This document shows positions 24,401 through 38,900 of a DNA stretch of 64,000 nucleotides, piece after piece. Source of the stretch: Paramecium tetraurelia (lineage: Eukaryota; Ciliophora; Oligohymenophorea; Peniculida; Parameciidae); contig NW_001799022.1 of assembly GCF_000165425.1 (NCBI RefSeq), positions 558,001 to 622,000 of the forward strand, in the 5' to 3' direction. The notes under the pieces are model-generated. The model had not been told where the DNA came from. It searched no databases and saw only the letters and a list, made by a program, of their open reading frames with translations. Every line of letters begins with the position of its first letter. Position 1 is the stretch's first letter. Made by a program: the position numbers and the translations under genes.

Positions 24401-27400
24401 AGAATCTAACGAATTAATTAACATTAATGTGCAATAGATTAGTAATAAGGACAAACGATATAATAAGAAGAACCTGATTATAGGTGTAACATTTGGATCA
24501 TTGTCAGTTATTGCCAAACCTCTAGTTGTAGCTAAGTTATTAGTCTTTATAACTCCTACTGATAATTAGGCAGAGGATATGCAGACTTATTAAGGAAAAG
24601 ACGTTGAGAAATAGTAATAGGACTAAGCTAAAAAAGAATTGGAAAATAATTCACAACATTAGAATGTGAATTTCGATAACATGCAGGATATTATCCTCAT
24701 GGATGTCAGTGTAAAAATTAGGAGTATTAATGCTATCTTGGTTCATAGATTCACAACTCTACCATTGGCAGAGGCTAAAATTGAAAATACTGAAATTGGG
24801 TTAATCAAGTATGTAGATGAAATGTAATTGAATGGATCTCTTGGTAATCTGCAATTGTTTGATCTTACAAATTATCCAAATACTTTAAGCAAAGAGTCTG
24901 AATACACTCTGATTAATCCGAAATAAATGATTGGAGTTAAGCATCAACAACAGTCCTTATTGAAGGTTAAATTAAATTTATTTAGTGAAGGATCCAAAAA
25001 GATTATCAACAATGTTAATATAATAATCAATGTAGATATGAGTTAATTAATCATTCACGTAATGATGTAACCCGTATTAAGATTGCTCGATTACACTTTA
25101 TAACAACTATTGTTTGCCTTATCCAATCCAAAGTAAACCATAAATCCAATTGTAAAACAGAAGGAAGTAGAACTTGATCAAGAAATTGATTAATATCATT
25201 AAACTAGAGCTTAAACAAAAAAAGCATAGACAATTTTATTGTCAGAAGATGAAACGGCTTATTTGAATAAGCAATTGTAAAATCCACCTGCAATGCAACT
25301 AAATGTAGTCATTAATAATCCTCAAGTTATTTTAAAACCAAATCAGGAAAGTAATGCTGCAATGGTAATCGATCTTGGCACAATACTTGTATCAAATTAA
25401 AGAAGGAAGGTCACAAACAGAATTGTAACAAAAGACTAACAATTTCCTGTATGGGTTGATGTGTTTATATTGAATATGAAAGACATATAATTATATCAAT
25501 AGAATGGATAAAATAAAAGGGAATTTAGTTTGCCTTTTGATTTCAATATTAGTGTTGAGATTTTTGGAATGTTATAACAATATTAACTATTCTATCCAAA
25601 AATAAAATTTGATGAGAAATTAATTATCAATTGCTTCATTGCCCCAATGATTTTGTAAATGACACATTCAGATTATATGTTTTTGATGAAATGTTTATTT
25701 CACAACATCGCTTATGATGATGGATTTGATAATATGATCAGAAACAATCACCCCTAATATTTCCAAGCTTTCTTTGAATAACAGAAGCAGTAAGAGATTA
25801 AACTCAAGGAGATGCTCCTAACTAAAAATAGTGATGCCTAACTATCATTCTAATTGGATTTAGAGAATTTTAGCATATTTCTATTAAAGGATATCCAACC
25901 TAAACCCACGCCCTTTCTGAGAATGATGCTCATAATGATGAGGGTTTCATTTTAGAAGTGTAATAATGGATCTGCCATAGTGGACCTTAAGATAAGAGAT
26001 TTGGAAGGCTCCAATTTTGTTTTGGAGAAAACTGGATTATTTAATGAGTTGCCTTTTATTGGTAGTATGAATATTCAATAGACATATTCTTATGAACAAG
26101 TTACTAATTTAAATGGATTGGTAAGAGGTAGATAAGGGACCTTGAGTAATGCAAATTAGATTTTGAATATGGCATCACGCGGATTGTTAAGTTAAGGACA
26201 ATAAAGACAATTGATATTCAAGTTCGAAGATGCCTATCAACAGATTGAAGATAAACCACAATATAAATTAGAATTTAACCTTTAAATGAAAATAACTGGT
26301 GATAAAGTGATCGAAATTGAATTATCAGATTTCAAGTTATAATTACATGCTGGCCCACTTTTTGAAGTCTTGGCACTGATAGCTATGGATGATCCTGAAT
26401 TGACACCAAGTCCTGGAAAATATGTAGTTGCTTAATAATAAATATAATAAGGTATTTAACAATAGCAGGATTAAATATAACCGGCTTAGGAGCCATAATA
26501 AGGTAGTTTGTAGATCACTGTCAACTTAAAAAATGTAATTACTTGCATACCAACTTAAATAGAATAGAATGTGTTGACTATAAGAGGAATTTTTGAAATA
26601 AAAATGAAGATGGCTCCTCAAAGATCACTTAAAGATATAGAAAAGGAAATCAAATAAAATGATATTCCTGAAAATCGTTGGCATGAGTTAAATGAAACTA
26701 TGAGAATTGAAGCTAATTTAAAAAGATTGGAGATCTTTCTTTGTAAGAGCTATGATTTAAGTAAGAAGGATGACTTTAAGTAGGTGAAGAAGAGAGAAAT
26801 CTTAAATCCAATTGATTTAGAAGTTATTTTGAGCAAATCATCAGTGATATTATAAAACTTTTAAGGTTTTGCTGAATTGACTGATTTGAGGGGAAGTATA
26901 ACTCCAATAAATTTAAAGGTTTCCTTCTAAGATCTTTATACTATCAAGGAAGGCTTAAATTACTAATTGAGTCAAATGCCTAAATAACCTGAATAATAAT
27001 AACAATTGTAACAATAAGGTATAAATTAAGAAAAGAAAAACGAGGAAATTTCTTAATTGGATGCTTCTCACTTAAATAAAATGTAATTGAGTGCAGTCAA
27101 AATTGACTTGGATATAGAAAAAACAAAAATAATTGTCTTGAATGATATGGGTAATTGCTATTCACCATTATTTGATTATGAGATGGATACAATTAAAGTG
27201 ACACTAGACAAAAATAATCTATTTCTCAAAATTTCAATTACATTGCCATTTAAATTGAGTAATTTCAATCCTTTGTGTTCAAAATGGGAGCCTATCATTG
27301 AAAACACTGGATTTTAAATAGAAATATTTTAAAGTTATATCTAAGGTTTGGGAGGAGATATAAGCAACTTGATCACCATTGAGTAAATGAAAGATTTTGA

Positions 27401-30400
27401 TAAATTTAATTTGACTCTATCTACAGTTTGCATCTAAACAGTATTAAGAGCTTTGAAAATAATGGAAAAAATATTTAATAAATAGCAACAAGAAGTACAT
27501 CAGAGTTTTGTAAAATCATTCGGAGGGGGTACAGATGACGATTCATCTCATTCAGAAGATAATATAATTTAGGTATCACCTTATTCCATAAAAAATCTAA
27601 CAGGTTATCCTATAGTTGTTGAATTTATTGACAATTTGAGATTACCCTCTCTCAATTTACATATCAATCAACAATAAAATCTCATTTTTGATGATGAAAT
27701 AGAGAGGGCTAGCTCTGGACAAAGAAGAGTAAATGTAACTATAAAAGCAGATAAAGTGCCTTTTCCAATTAAATTAATTGATTTGGATAAAATATCGGCT
27801 AAATTATTTGAATAAGACAATCTTCAAGCCTTTGCCAGTGTAAAATTGGATTAGTTGACAAACCAAAAGATTTTGAGTTTGTATGCTCCAGTTGTAATAG
27901 TGAATAAAACCAGCAAATCTATCATAATATCAATTAGTGATGACAAACATTAGCAGACTATGAAACTAAGTTAATAAAAAATAGATCAAGAATTGAGTCA
28001 TATGGCTCCAATTCCTTTGGGATTTGTGAATCCTAAAATAGCAATAAGATTTAGTGAATGCTAAGACTACACTGAAGATATTCTTGTGGATTCTTTGATA
28101 AAATAACAGGATAAGAACATTGAAATAGAGACTAGAGATGGACAATATATATTGGTTAAGGTGAGTAAGGACAATGACAACTAAGGAAAGTTTGAGTTAG
28201 AACTACAAACTCCATTCAGAATAACTAATTCATTACCTTTAGATATTTTTATCTAAATGATGAACCACAATAAAGAAACAACATTTACAAAAAAGATTTG
28301 TCAATAATAAACGATAGAGGACTATTAACATGGTCATTATAAATGCAGCTATCTTAGAGTATATATAGAGGGATATTATTGGTCTGATGAGTTTAAGTTG
28401 TAAGCTGCAGAAGAATTATAGTAAAAAAATGATGATTGTATTTCCAAATTAAGTTTGAATGATTCAAATAATAATCCAACTACATTATTAATATTTGAGT
28501 CTTAAAAATAATAGGATTATGCTAAATTGACAAGAGAATATGTAATTCATTGTTCTGGCTACATTATCAATAAATCAGGAATCCCATTGAAATATTTTAC
28601 TAATAATAATAAAAATGATTTGACTCCATTAGGAGGCATGGAATCAATAAATACTGGAGATCCTTTGAATAGATAAATAGTACTTTTGGGAACAGAATCT
28701 GGTAACATCTTATCATTGAGTCATACTTCAACCAACTAAAAAATATCTTAATTCCCTATATAGATTTCAACAATAGGTGAACCTGAAATAGATGTAATCA
28801 TCAGTAATGAGGAAGATACAAATTAATTACTATAAACCTTTTTGGGTGCTAAATTGGAATTAGGAAGATGCAACAAAAAATACACTTTATTCAACAAAAT
28901 AATTACACTTGAACCCAGATTCATCATTATCAATAATTGTAATTAGGATATAGTTATTGCTTCAGATGAGGATCTCTTTTCTTAAAGTGTTCCCTCCAAT
29001 TAAAGAATAATATTCTAATCTCATTATAATTCAAAAACTAAAATTAGAAATCCCTGTTAGTTCATCAGTATGAATTTAAGCAATAATGATTATTAAAGCA
29101 GCAGTAGATTAAATATCAGTGCTATTGGCATTCTTTATTATTAACTTAGAAGAAAAGATTAACCTAAAGAAAGATTATACTTTAGTTGTGATATTCGCTA
29201 AGAAGGATGCAGTCTTTATATTATATTCAATTAATTGCCTCAAGATCAAGCACCATACAAAATTGAATTGCCAGTTGAAAATCTAGAATTGGAAATCCCA
29301 GAGTTAGATGTGATACTCAACTCAAACAATTAAGTTACTTATTTTGCATGGGATGATCCATAAAGACTATAAAAAGCATTGAATGTTGAGTTGAGAATTA
29401 GGGATGATCCTAATGGAGATTACAAGCCTCTCAAATATACCTTATATCCAGATCATATTGGACTATTTCAAGTGTATACCTTTAGGCCTCCAAAAGGATC
29501 GAAAGCAGCATTAATCTCAGTTGCATTATCAATTCTCCCTAAAGGTTGTTAAAAGTAAATTCAAATTACTACAGCCACTTAAGAACAAGTCAAAATGTCT
29601 AAACTTAAACCAAAACAAGATTTCTTAAGACAGTTAAAATAACAGAATAGTTTAGATAATGAAGATGAGGATGAATCAAGAGCTCAATCGGTCTCTTTAC
29701 AATCAAGATAGTCTAGCTCTGAGAATAGTGACAAAATTGAAAATAGAATCAATCTTAAACTCAATTCATTTTCTTTATCCATAGTTCATAATTCAGATGT
29801 TAAAAGAAGACCTGCTGAATTTTTCCATTTCACTTGTACTAATATAGAGTTTGTAACTATTTCAACCGTTTTGAATACAGTAGTCTAATTAAGAGTGTAA
29901 TATATCAATTTTGATCACAATGCTGAATTCTTTGTACAATACCCAGTTGTAATTACACCATAAAAATATGCCTTATATCATGTTGCACCCAAACAATAAC
30001 AACAATAATAACAATAATAATAGTAATAATAATAGCAATAGTAATAATAGAGTGATAAGTATTTCTTTAATGTCATGATTATTAAAGATAATAGAGTGTC
30101 TGACATTAAATTATTCTAAAATATCACTTTCGAAGTAGATCCTTTTGAAATTAGGGTTGAATAGTTGTTTATAAGTAACCTCCTAGAATTCATTTGGGCC
30201 ATTACATCATTCTAAGGTTAAATCTATGAATTAGATAAGAATTAATCTGGAAGCTTTGTCATGGAGAAATAATATCAAGTATTGAAATAAGAAGAAGAAA
30301 AGGAAATAGAATATAACAATTAAAAAAATATGCAATCTTTCGTTTAATTTGATGAAGAGTGGAGAACAAAGAAATTACCTGATCCATAATTGCCGACTTA

Positions 30401-31677
30401 CATTAGTGAAATTGTCATATCACCTATTAAATTGAACTTAACAGTTTAGATGTCTGGCAAAGGTGATTTAAATATGGGTAAACTTGCTATCTTTGCTTCA
30501 GTTGCTCAAGCTGTTGGAGTAGTTCTATCAGATATTAGTGAAGCCCCAATCTTCTTTTAAGGATGGAAAATAGAGAATTGCTTTGATACTGGCTCAGGTA
30601 TAACGAATAAAATGATTCAATTTTATAAATAGGAAGGAATCAAACAAATCGGATCTGTTATTGGAAGTTTGTCAATCATAGGTAATCCAATTGGTTTATT
30701 GAATAATATCTCCACTGGATTCAAAGACTTAGTTGATAAACCAGCAGCTGGTTTGACTCAAGGACCCTTAGAGGCTGGATTAGGATTAGCCTAGGGAGCT
30801 ACTTCATTAGTATCACATACAATTGCAGGAGCATTCAGTTCAGTTAATAAGATTACAGGTAGTGTTGGAAGTGGTCTCGCTAACTTGACAATGGATGAAG
30901 ATTATTTAAGAAAGAGAGAGAAGTAAAAAATGCACAAACCAAAACATATTGGCGATGGACTTGGATAAGGAGCTAAATCAATTATGACTGGAATTACTGA
31001 TGGAATCACAGGAGTATTCTTAAAGCCAATTAAAGGAGCAAAGGAATAAGGCATTAAAGGAGTATTCACTGGAACTGCTTAAGGACTTGCTGGTTTAATC
31101 ATAAAACCAATAACAGGAGTACTAGATGGTATGTCTCAAGCAGCTGCTGGAATATAAAATACTGTTTCATATTTCGATGATAAACCAAATAATAACAGAT
31201 CAAGAAATATTAGACCTGTCTATGGATTAGAAGGTTATATTTAAGACTTTAATTCAATTGATGCAGAAGGATTTACAATGATCCACTTTTTGAAGGGGGG
31301 AATTTTGTAAAATGACCGATTTGTAGCAGCTTACCTAATTGTTCCTGATGTCAAAGAACCAGAAAATAAATTCATGTTGGTTATTACATTTGAACATTTT
31401 ATTTATATGTCATTCAAGACCAAGAAAAAAGTAAAGATATTACTAGCTATTTTTTTAGGTTTGGATTCTTGAGACCAATGAAGTGACTCATTTAGAAATA
31501 GTTCCATCTGGAATAAAGATTTAAGTCAACAAGCCTCAAAAATAATTAAAGGTATTATTATATAATAGTATTTAGAATAAATATGTGACCCAAATTCAAT
31601 TATTAAAGGAGGAATAATTAGAAGTCTTCAAAACAATGTAAGGTGTTAGGGAAGCTTAAGGAGCAATTTAAAAATGA
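21423..31677 (+). CDS. VPS13: VPS13 bridge-like lipid-transfer protein
   Basis: Exons 21423..21623, 21653..22045, 22074..31430, 31459..31677 (introns 29, 28, 28 nt); 3389 aa, no break in a 9.36-kb exon. VPS13 proteins span membrane contact sites and carry bulk phospholipid along a hydrophobic groove. Seen: the chorein N-terminus (MFESLLEKVLNSVLGQFIEGF, LHIGIWSGEVIISNV), the conserved NIHIRFED near residue 165, and repeated beta-groove segments. The adaptor-binding central region is roughly residues 1900-2550. The C-terminal ATG2_C-like amphipathic region is IGNPIGLLNNISTGFKDL, GLTQGPLEAG and repeated Gly-Ile/Val-Thr helices, followed by a PH-like end. A 19-Gln run lies near residue 2840. Human VPS13A/C are ~3170-3750 aa, so length is normal. 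Which paralogue it corresponds to cannot be told by eye. Confidence 0.95.
29994..30050 (+). repeat. Polyglutamine tract in VPS13
   Basis: Nineteen consecutive Gln codons written as a mixture of CAA, TAA and TAG. It is a trinucleotide microsatellite that would be an array of stop codons in the standard code. It sits in a low-complexity loop between conserved C-terminal segments. Confidence 0.9.
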
Positions 31678-31942
31678 GTTAAATTTTTATGAATGCTATT
31701 TATTTATTAATAAGATTAATAAAGCCAAAACTTATTATATTCTAGAAATTTATTCTTGGTTTTAAATCTTTGATTTTTTTGATAAAAATACTTCGATTAT
31801 AATTATTAATCCAATAATGAGTAAGTAGTTATCTTTCTATATTTATGTTACAATGTTGGGTATTAAAATAATCTTTGGAAAAATATTAACTAAAAAATCA
31901 AATTATAATTAATTAATTAGAATATATAAATTATTCTTGATT

Positions 31943-34900
31943 TCAATTTTCATCAAGCTTGATTAATACTCTTCTTCCATATCTCTAAATTTGTTAATCA
32001 TTTGTAGAAGCCTTAAATAATTTATTACAATTTTTACTAATGATTGCTCGATAATTTATCTGATTTCCAATTCTTCAAATTTTCTCTTGCATTCAGGATA
32101 TTAGCATAGATTTCCTATCGAAAATAAGGAGATTCTAGTTGTCTGATCAGATTTCACTAATTCTAATAACTAATTTAATGCTCCATGTTTGATAAAGTCT
32201 TTTATTAGCAAATTTGAATTCCTAACTAAATTTCCGAGTGCCCCGGCTGCATTAGATCTTGTTTTTTCCTAATTATATTATTTATGTAATTTAATACTTC
32301 TTAATCTTTGAGTAGTTCAACTAACTAGGGTATTACCGGCCTTAAATTATCATATAATCTATCACTATGGAATCCTGCATTTCCAACTGCAAAACAAGCA
32401 AATTTTCTTGTGTTCTTATCAGGATCCGAACAACATTTGATACATAGATTTATTAAATCATATTTCAAAAGTTGTTCATAAAAATAAGAGGAATGTCTAC
32501 AGAGATTTCCAATTAAATTGCATACTTTTGATCTCAAGTTATAATCTGGAGATTGAATCTATTATTTCAATTCAATGTATAAGTTCATCTGGTGGATATT
32601 AGGGTAATAATCAGCACTAATTCTGGCTAGCTATGATAAAATATTAATTGAATCAACACTCATAACTGAATACTTTTACAAAATTGCAAGTCCATTATTT
32701 TGAATAAAGCTCTATGCGAAATACTTATCCTCTTCATTATTCCATACCAACTTGGATATAAAGGAAATGATTAAATTAATTTGTTCCTTCTGTGAATTTT
32801 TTACAAGGTTTAAAACGAGAGCCACGACATCCTAACTGTTTAGTTCTTTAAAGATATGAGAATTATTTTGATCTTACAATGCTAGAATAAATAATTTAAT
32901 AATCTATTCTCCTATTTTATTGACACAACCTATGCCACCGCCAAGAGAAGATGGCCATTCTTAAATATTTTATAATTGGACATCTTTCAAAAATAAACAC
33001 AAAGTTCTAATTGAATTGTCTTAAAACATTAATTAACCTAGTGCTTTAAAGTTCGAATATATGGAATCATGAATTAATATCAACAAAAAAACAAATCCTT
33101 TTGGAGATACATCATTTCTACTTGTTATGTTTTTGAAGATCGAAAATATTAGTTGATGAATTTCATATTTTTCTAATAATATAAATAAATCTGTTAATTT
33201 CTTTTGTTCTTTATTATATCGAAACAATAATTTAGATATTAATGTTATTACTCCATCAACAAATCCATAACTAGGGATTCCAAAGCTACTACCTTCTAGC
33301 TTTCTAATTTCATCTAATCTATTGCTTTTTTTAGTCGGATTTACCAATTCTACAAGTAGTTTATATGGATGTTATTAAGTGAAGTAATTGAGTAATTAGT
33401 TTATAAAGCTAGTTTCCGATTGTAACAACTCTGCTATTAATTAAACTGCTGCTAATGAAACGATTGGATTAATTTAAATATTGTTCTCAAAAGTGCTTAT
33501 CACTTATTAAAAAGTAATTTAATATTCATAGTTTTTATTTCTATATTGTTAAACTAGAATTAATAAGGCAGTTCCTTAAAGTAAAGATTCTTGTGAATTG
33601 AGTGATTAATTTATGATTTCTTTAGAAATTTGAATATCCTTCTTTATCCTTATCATTTAAAGTAGAATTCTTAAAACAGATATTCGTATCAAATTTTATT
33701 ATTCATCCTAATAATTACAAATCTTTAAATGATCAACATCTGCATAAGATGTTATAATCTAATTTCTTAAAGACTCGAATAAAGGTAAAGATTCATTGAA
33801 ATTTTGCACTTATGTTGAATAACCCTTCTTCCATGGAAAATGGATGATTTCCCCATTTATTGGATGAATCAGTACACTAATTACCTATGTGGCTAATTTA
33901 TGGATGATTAAATTATTTTTAGTAAGTTTAGCAATTTCATTAACTAAATTATTATCAACTAACTCCTTATAGAATAAAACCGATCTAAGAGGATTCAAAC
34001 TTGCTTAATTGGCAAAAAGTCCTATGGTCTTAATAGTATTGATTAATTCATTATTCTAGCCTACCCTGAGTATTTAGGCAGTCATGCCAACAAATTTAAT
34101 AAAAATGTTGTCAATTCCTATATTCTTATCAAAAGTAGCCTAAGCCAATAATCCAATAGTTTTAATCAATTCTGATAATAACTCTAAATTTCCTTGCCTT
34201 ATAAAGTTCCTAATATGAGTAATCAATTGTATAGGAATTTGTTAATTTTTGACAACATCCAACCCTTCCTATTGATTTCCTTTGGTTATTACTAATCCAA
34301 ACACTTTTAAAGCACTGTATAATGCTGGCTTTTTAGGTGGAGTCAAAACCTATAGCAATTTATCCAAGAATCCAGGATCACATCTCAATTAAGTTGCACC
34401 TTAAACATCATTAGCAATTTGTTCACATCTAACCCAAAATTCATCATTGCATGGCATTCTTTTTGGAGATACATCTCGATTATCTTTTATTTAATCATAA
34501 ATAATGATCTCACGAGTTGGTGTCAAAGATCTTTTTCTTTTATCTACCACTTCATCCTCAACTCCTGCCCACTGGTTGTATTATTATAATCTCCTCTTTC
34601 TATCGCATTTTTCTTAATCTGTTTCAGCAATAAAGGGATGATTTAACAGTTCTGGCCAACCTAACCTTTATGAAGGTGTTTTGTTGAGTAGTCCTTTCAA
34701 AAAACTCATAAATTATGAACTCATGTTATCAGGATACTTTACTGGATCCTTAATAATCAGCTGTATTAGAGAGTAGATTTAATTTGTATAAAAGGGAGGC
34801 TGTCCGACAAAAAGTTCGTATAATATGACCCCTAAGGACCACAAATCAACAGTGTGATCATACGGCTATTCTTAGACTAGTTCTGGGGCCATATAGAGAG

Positions 34901-35418
34901 GAGTTCCCTTGATTGAATGCAGAACTTAAGTGTTTGTCGACATAGCTCTAGCAAACCCAAAATCTATTAATTTGACCACTCCATCTGCAGAAATTAAAAT
35001 GTTCTATGGTTTCATGTCTCTATGAATTATTCTATTCGAATGCAGGTAATGCAATGCTCTAACTAATTATTAAGCTATGATTCTAACTTCACTCTCTGAT
35101 ATTTTTCGATCATCCTCCAAAATTTCAAATAATACACCTTGTCCAAACTAAACAATATTCTATCAAAAAGATTACTTCTGTTACTAAACAAAATTCACCT
35201 GCTGTTTCAAAGGCATCTAATAATAATATGATATTTTCATGCTTCAATCTCCTTAATATTTCAATTTCCTATCTCAAATTTGCCAAATCTTTTTCTGACT
35301 TCCCTCTCTTGCTAATAAATTTCAAAGCAGCAATCTGATTACTCTTTTTTAATCTTCCTTTATAAACCTTCCCGAAAGACCCTTCTCCTATTAAATGTAA
35401 TATGTGATAATTTTCCAT
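31943..35418 (-). CDS. STK36: Fused/STK36-type Ser/Thr kinase with ARM repeats
   Basis: Exons complement(31943..32011, 32038..32268, 32298..35147, 35176..35418), introns 26, 29 and 28 nt; 1130 aa, intact (human STK36 1315). The N-terminal kinase domain (residues ~1-255) has the P-loop [11 protein letters not shown], catalytic Lys in [19 protein letters not shown] in [21 protein letters not shown] and [12 protein letters not shown]. It matches Fused/STK36 throughout, including the ILEDD motif after the hinge. The rest is an all-helical ARM/HEAT array with clear late repeats ([28 protein letters not shown]) ending ALIKLDE-like. In ciliated cells STK36 is needed to build the central-pair apparatus of motile axonemes; this fits a ciliate, but the role here is inferred. 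It converges with VPS13 (265-bp spacer). Confidence 0.9.
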
Positions 35419-35980
35419 TTGATTTTAACTTTATTATTAGAATAAAATTAGAATAGAGTTAACATTATTAATAATTCTAAAATTAACAAATATATACATG
35501 GTTTAAATTGTAAATCTACTTATAATGTAATAGACTGAAGTAATTAAGTAAATTGAGGGATAATTGAGTAGGACTAGGTCGTAATTGTTTGATCCAATTT
35601 ATGTTGAGTGATAGGTGAGTATTTTTGGATTAAAATATAAAATTTGATATAAAAATTAGTCTATTCAATTTTAGAGAAAGGGAAATAAATAAATAAAATA
35701 TATTAAATTCACAAATTTGATAAAATTTATTAACTGGCAAATCCTATCTTGAATTGCAAATTTAATTGATAGAAGTGATTGTCTTTTTTAATATTTTAAT
35801 TTGAGTTAAAGTTTCTTTGGCTTAATTACGTATAACAATGAGTTGTACTTTGTTGTGATGAAGGCCTGTCGGTTTATATTAATAATTAAAATGAGAACTC
35901 GTTTCATAAAAAACGGATAATAATCCCTATTCTTATATTTAGTGATCACTTTTAGAATTCATTTATTATTTTACATTATT
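35419..35980. promoter_or_regulatory. 562-bp divergent region upstream of kinase and giant gene
   Basis: Non-coding by all criteria used; it lies between the start of the kinase (minus) and the start of the giant repeat gene (plus). It is one of the larger spacers in the window and must contain both promoters. No specific motif was recognised. Confidence 0.4.
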
Positions 35981-38900
35981 ATGAAGAAATCTTCATTAAT
36001 ATTGCTTTTGTTTTTGATATGTTCGCTACAAGGTAAAAGTGGTTAAAATATATTTTTAGCGTAACAGTTTGTTGAACTTTAAAGCGGAATTAAATTACAA
36101 TCGCTTGAAGAATTGAATAATTTGGATACAGGTAGTCTAGATTGTTCTCCAGGCCTGGAATAGGTGAGCAAGTCTATGGAAGCTTGGCAGGAGATTCTCG
36201 CTGACCCTGATCAGATAGATAATGATATTGATAATTTGCAGAAACTTAAAATTGCTGTGTCTGATTATAGGTAATCAGAAGGGGAGAAAACAAGTATCTA
36301 AAAATATAACATTTAGCATTGTTGCAATATCACAGTACAAAGGGTTCTTTTGCATTTGTTCAATTAAGATAGGAAGATAGAGATACCTTATTACAATAAT
36401 GGAGACAATATGGTCAAGATATATTAGATGGTTAATTAAATTTATTGGATGAGGCAGCCTCAAAAGAAGATGCCGATTAGTGTTGTGATAAAATAGAGGA
36501 GTTAATTAATAAGCTCATAAGTGAAAGAGAATAAATAAGAGAGCAATGCAAAAAACCATCAGTAATTTATTTAAATGATTTATCTAGATTACAATTAATA
36601 TCATTAATTCTAAATCTGATGATGTACAAAGAAGAGTTGAATCATGTTCTAAAGATGGAATTATAGTGAACACAGACGACAATAAGAAAGTTGTCATCAG
36701 ACCTGGACAAGGAAGTGCTCCTGAATCTGAAGATGAGCCTGTCAGTGCTTCAGCATTAGTTAGTTCATCAGATTCTGAAGATGATGAGGAAACTGTGAAT
36801 AAGAAATAACCATCAGATTACACAACTGATAAGCCAGTTAGAACAACAGAGGTTGAGAATGAAGATGAAGAAGGATCAGAAGACTTAGTTGAATATGGAT
36901 ATGGATATTGGGCTAGATTTATGTTGGCTTATCCAAGATTCATGCCTAAGGGTAAAGATGCACCTTGGTACTTTGTTTCAAGGTTGTCTTCCAATAAAAA
37001 TACAGACAACGTGAATATGGGAGATAGACTATTGGCAATCTGGTTAGGAAAAGGATTCTATCATTTTACTACATGTGATAAAACATAAAATCAACCAAAC
37101 GTTGTTAAGAATGTTGACTATCCAGTCAATTTGGATGGTGTTTGGACATACATTTACTATTCATACAGCTCAGAAAAGAAAAAAGCAGTTGCTTATATTA
37201 AATTCGGAGATGATGATTTTAAGAAAGTTGAGCATGAAGTCACACATCCAACCACTAAATTTGTTAGATTCACTGTTGGTGGCACAGATGAAAAGAGATA
37301 TCCAGGATTCAATGGTTTATTGAGTACCATTTATTTCAGTGCCAAGAGAGGAGTCTTTATCGATAATGATGATGACATTCAAGCTAAATTACAATCTATG
37401 AAAAAAATCCCAAAGGACTTTATTCCTGACCTTGTTACATACAAAGTTACCACAAATCCCATTACAAGAACACCTGAAGACAGAGAAATCCATTAAATTG
37501 TTGGTACCACTTCAACTCCTAAATTCCCTCATGAATATGGCATAAGTGGATGGTTCAAATGGACACCAACTGATAAACAATAAGATTGGCACAACATCTT
37601 CAGAGTTTAGATTCAAACTCCATCAACTGACAAATTCTTAGGAGATAGAACCTTATCAGCTTGGGTTGGAAAATAAGATGGAGGCATCATTCATTTACCT
37701 ACTTATACCGTCACAGACCTTGAAGGTAATGGTAATGCTAATCTCTTCAAGAATATTCCTCACAAAAATAGACTTAAATCAATGGTTCTTTGTTTACTTT
37801 GGATACTCTAGACCATAATAGAAAGCTAAGGCTTACATCAGATGGACAGATTCAGAGGATCATTAAGAATATGAAAATGTTAGACATTTCACTGTTCCCA
37901 AATATTACATCTTTGTAGGAAGAGATAAACATTTCCCAGGATTCAACGGAGACGTTGCCTTGGTTGCATTCAATATTGGAGAAGGCTCATTTAAACCAGG
38001 AAATGATTTCAAAGCTAAAAACGATGCTTTCAATGCAGTAGTCGGATAAAAGCAATTGTTAGGAAAATAACCAGATGACAAAGTTAAAGAGAAGGAGGAT
38101 GAAGACGATGATGATGGTATTACTACTCCAAGTTCTACCGATGATAATAAGCCTAAAGTTGATGAAACCAAAGAATCCGAGGAAGAATTAGTAGAATATG
38201 GTTATGGATTTTGGGCAAGATTCTTAACTGCTTATCCAGTTAGGTTACTTAACGGAAAGAATGCCCCATGGTACTTCGTATCCAGATTGACATCCAACCA
38301 AAACTATGGAAATATTGCTATGGGAGATAGAACCTTAGCTATTTGGTTAGGATAAGGATATTATCATTTCACTACATGTGACAAGAAATCTAACAATCCA
38401 AATGTAATCTAAAACATCAATTATCCCAATGATATTGAAGGGTGTCTGGACATATGTTTACTATTCATATAGTGCTTAAGAAAACAAGGCTATTGCATTC
38501 ATTAAATATGGAGACTTAGAACCAAGATCAATCATCCATAATGTCAATCACCCAGCAACCAAATACGTTAGATTCATCTTAGGTGGAAAAGACAGCAATA
38601 GATACCCAGGATTTAATGGTTTATTCAGTTAAATTGTTTTCTCTGCCAAAGAAGGAGCCTTTGTTGATACTTTAGATGACTTTAATGATCACATCTCTAG
38701 AACAATTATCCCAGTTCATGATTTGGATAGACTATATAAACATGAATTAGTTGAAGATACAATTTCAAGAAAAGTCAATGATAATCCAGTTTATGATGAA
38801 TTAGGTGGTGGCGCTTAAAAATTCCCACATGAATATGCAGTTAGTGGTTGGTTCAAATGGGAACAAACTTAATAATAGGTTTGGCACAATGTTTTCAGAG

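Noticed and set aside
31678..31942. Extension of the STK36-like frame past 31943 antisense into the VPS13 3' end
   Set aside because: The unspliced frame is open only because TGA is rare; splicing out 32012..32037 gives a natural ARM-repeat ending ([13 protein letters not shown]) and a stop at 31943.
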